Made by a program: the position numbers and the translations under genes
Notes under the pieces: model-generated
Databases searched by the model: none
The model's input: only the letters and a program-made list of their open reading frames with translations
Told to the model about the DNA's origin: nothing
Shown: positions 29,290-30,275 of the stretch, piece after piece
How the letters are laid out: every line of letters starts with the position of its first letter
Numbering within the stretch: the stretch's first letter is position 1
Source of the DNA: Azolla pinnata
Taxonomy: Eukaryota > Streptophyta > Polypodiopsida > Salviniales > Salviniaceae
Direction of reading: 5' to 3'
Length of the DNA: 30,275 nt
Assembly: GCA_037176905.1 (NCBI GenBank)
Contig: JBBBWG010004058.1
Span: 1 to 30,275 of the forward strand

Positions 29290-30275
29290 CCGTCGGCGGC
29301 TGCAGCTTCACCGCTTTCGCCGGTGATCTCCTCCAGGGATCTGCCTTTGGTCTCGGGGACGAGGAACGTGAAGAAGAAGCCGAGAGCGTTGCAGCAAGCG
29401 AGCATGATGAGGGCAGTTCGGATGCCGAGGCCGTTGGGGTAGCCGGGCTCCTGCTTCCCGGGCGTGGGGTCCTGAGCGGCATACAGGAAGCCGAAAGCCC
29501 CGACGATGGCGCCGGCCTTGCCGGCCGCCGCCGAGATGCCGTGGCACGTCGACCTCAGGCGCGCGGGGAAGACCTCGGCCGGCACGATGAACGTCGTGCT
29601 GTTGGGGCCAAAGTTGGAGAAGAAGAAGGTGAAGGCGTAGAGCACGACGAACACGGTGCGGTGGCCGTGGCAGAGGCCGGCGGCGCAGGCGGCGCCGCGC
29701 CAGTAGTCGTAGGGGAGGGCGAGCGCGAGCATGAAGGCGGTCATCATGAAGAAGCCGAGGAGCTGGATGGTGAAGCGGCCGATGCGGTCGATGAGGAGGA
29801 CGGTGAACCAGTAGCCGGGGACGGTGGAGCAGAGGGCGATGAGGGCCTGGGCGCGCGAGATGCGGAAGACCTCGTCGAGGGCGCTCATGTCGCGGGCGGG
29901 GGGGAGCCAGCCGACGGCGGAGAAGACGTCCTTCTGGAAGAGGTTCTGCGAGTAGAAGGCGACGTCGAGGAGGAACCAGGTGGAGGTGGTGCCGAGGAGG
30001 TGGAGGCCGTGGCGGGCGAGGAAGGGAGCCGAGAAGAGGCCGTAGGCGGCGGCGGCGGGCGACGGCCGACCCTTGCCGGAGGGGGGCTTCTTGGGCAGCG
30101 GCGCGGCGCGGTCGCGGCCGCGATTCTCGGGGGGGTCTTCGGGATCGGGCTCCATGTCGAGGACGCGGGTCATGTCGGCGGCGGCCTGCTTGGCGTTGCC
30201 CGCGACGAGCGCCGTGTAGCGCGCCGTCTCGGGCATCTTCATGCGCCAGTAGTAGGTGAGCGCGGCGGGCACGGC
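29181..30275 (-). CDS. PHT1-family phosphate:H+ symporter, C-terminal part (runs off right edge)
   Basis: Plasma-membrane inorganic phosphate transporter of the major facilitator superfamily. 364 residues are visible of about 530; the N-terminal transmembrane half, including the GGDYPLSATIMSE signature, lies beyond 30275. It enters at [24 protein letters not shown], just before the central loop. The loop has the family's AKQAAADM and LDMEPDPE and leads to [24 protein letters not shown]-terminal membrane segments follow, with [51 protein letters not shown] and [19 protein letters not shown]. The tail is longer than usual, with poly-Ala, six Asp and FDRVL before TAA. Very GC-rich. PHT1 genes are often induced by phosphate starvation or mycorrhiza; the promoter is not in the window, so regulation cannot be judged. 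Confidence 0.96.

Overview
The window is nuclear DNA of a flowering plant. The evidence is spliced genes with GT-AG introns and plant-specific families: purple acid phosphatase, CAF1 deadenylase, NAC-type factor, L-type lectin receptor kinase and PHT1 phosphate transporter. AT-rich, microsatellite-dense spacers alternate with some very GC-rich genes (the lectin kinase at 24877-27456, the transporter at 29181-30275) and ordinary-GC genes (CAF1, the NAC-like gene). This two-class GC pattern is typical of monocots, but I cannot name a species.

Layout. (1) 15-642, minus: 5' part of a secreted purple acid phosphatase, entering from the left edge, whose first intron appears to be GC-AG. (2) 643-1790: a shared promoter between two diverging genes, with two perfect GAATATTC (P1BS) sites on the phosphatase side and a TATA box and telo-box on the CAF1 side. 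(3) 3054-3854, plus: intronless-coding CAF1 deadenylase, probably with a 5'-UTR intron. (4) 3855-9250: gene-poor, with decayed coding-like DNA, microsatellites and telomere-like repeats. (5) 9710-10693, plus: a plant protein of unknown function with a cysteine-rich hydrophobic segment. (6) 10694-12535: spacer with a worn minisatellite. (7) 12536-16311, minus: a three-exon gene reconstructed from splice phases, encoding 449 residues with three tandem C-x4-C zinc-binding-like modules fused to a divergent NAC domain. (8) 16312-18744: spacer with a large ATC/ACC triplet array and nested hairpins. (9) 18745-20515, minus: a two-exon gene for a 139-residue glycine-rich membrane-like protein. (10) 20516-24876: AT-rich spacer. 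(11) 24877-27456, plus: single-exon lectin receptor kinase with a roughly 100-residue Gln-rich insertion inside its kinase domain. (12) 27457-29180: spacer with a 96-bp duplication. (13) 29181-30275, minus: C-terminal two thirds of a PHT1 phosphate:H+ symporter, running off the right edge.

The phosphatase and the PHT1 transporter both belong to phosphate acquisition (releasing phosphate from organic esters, then taking it up). With the P1BS sites this makes phosphate-starvation control plausible at the left end. The other genes have no evident functional link. The most unusual items are the zinc-module/NAC fusion, the Gln-rich kinase insertion, and a possible extra exon inside the NAC-like gene. 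Simple repeats intrude into 5' leaders and coding sequence across the window.
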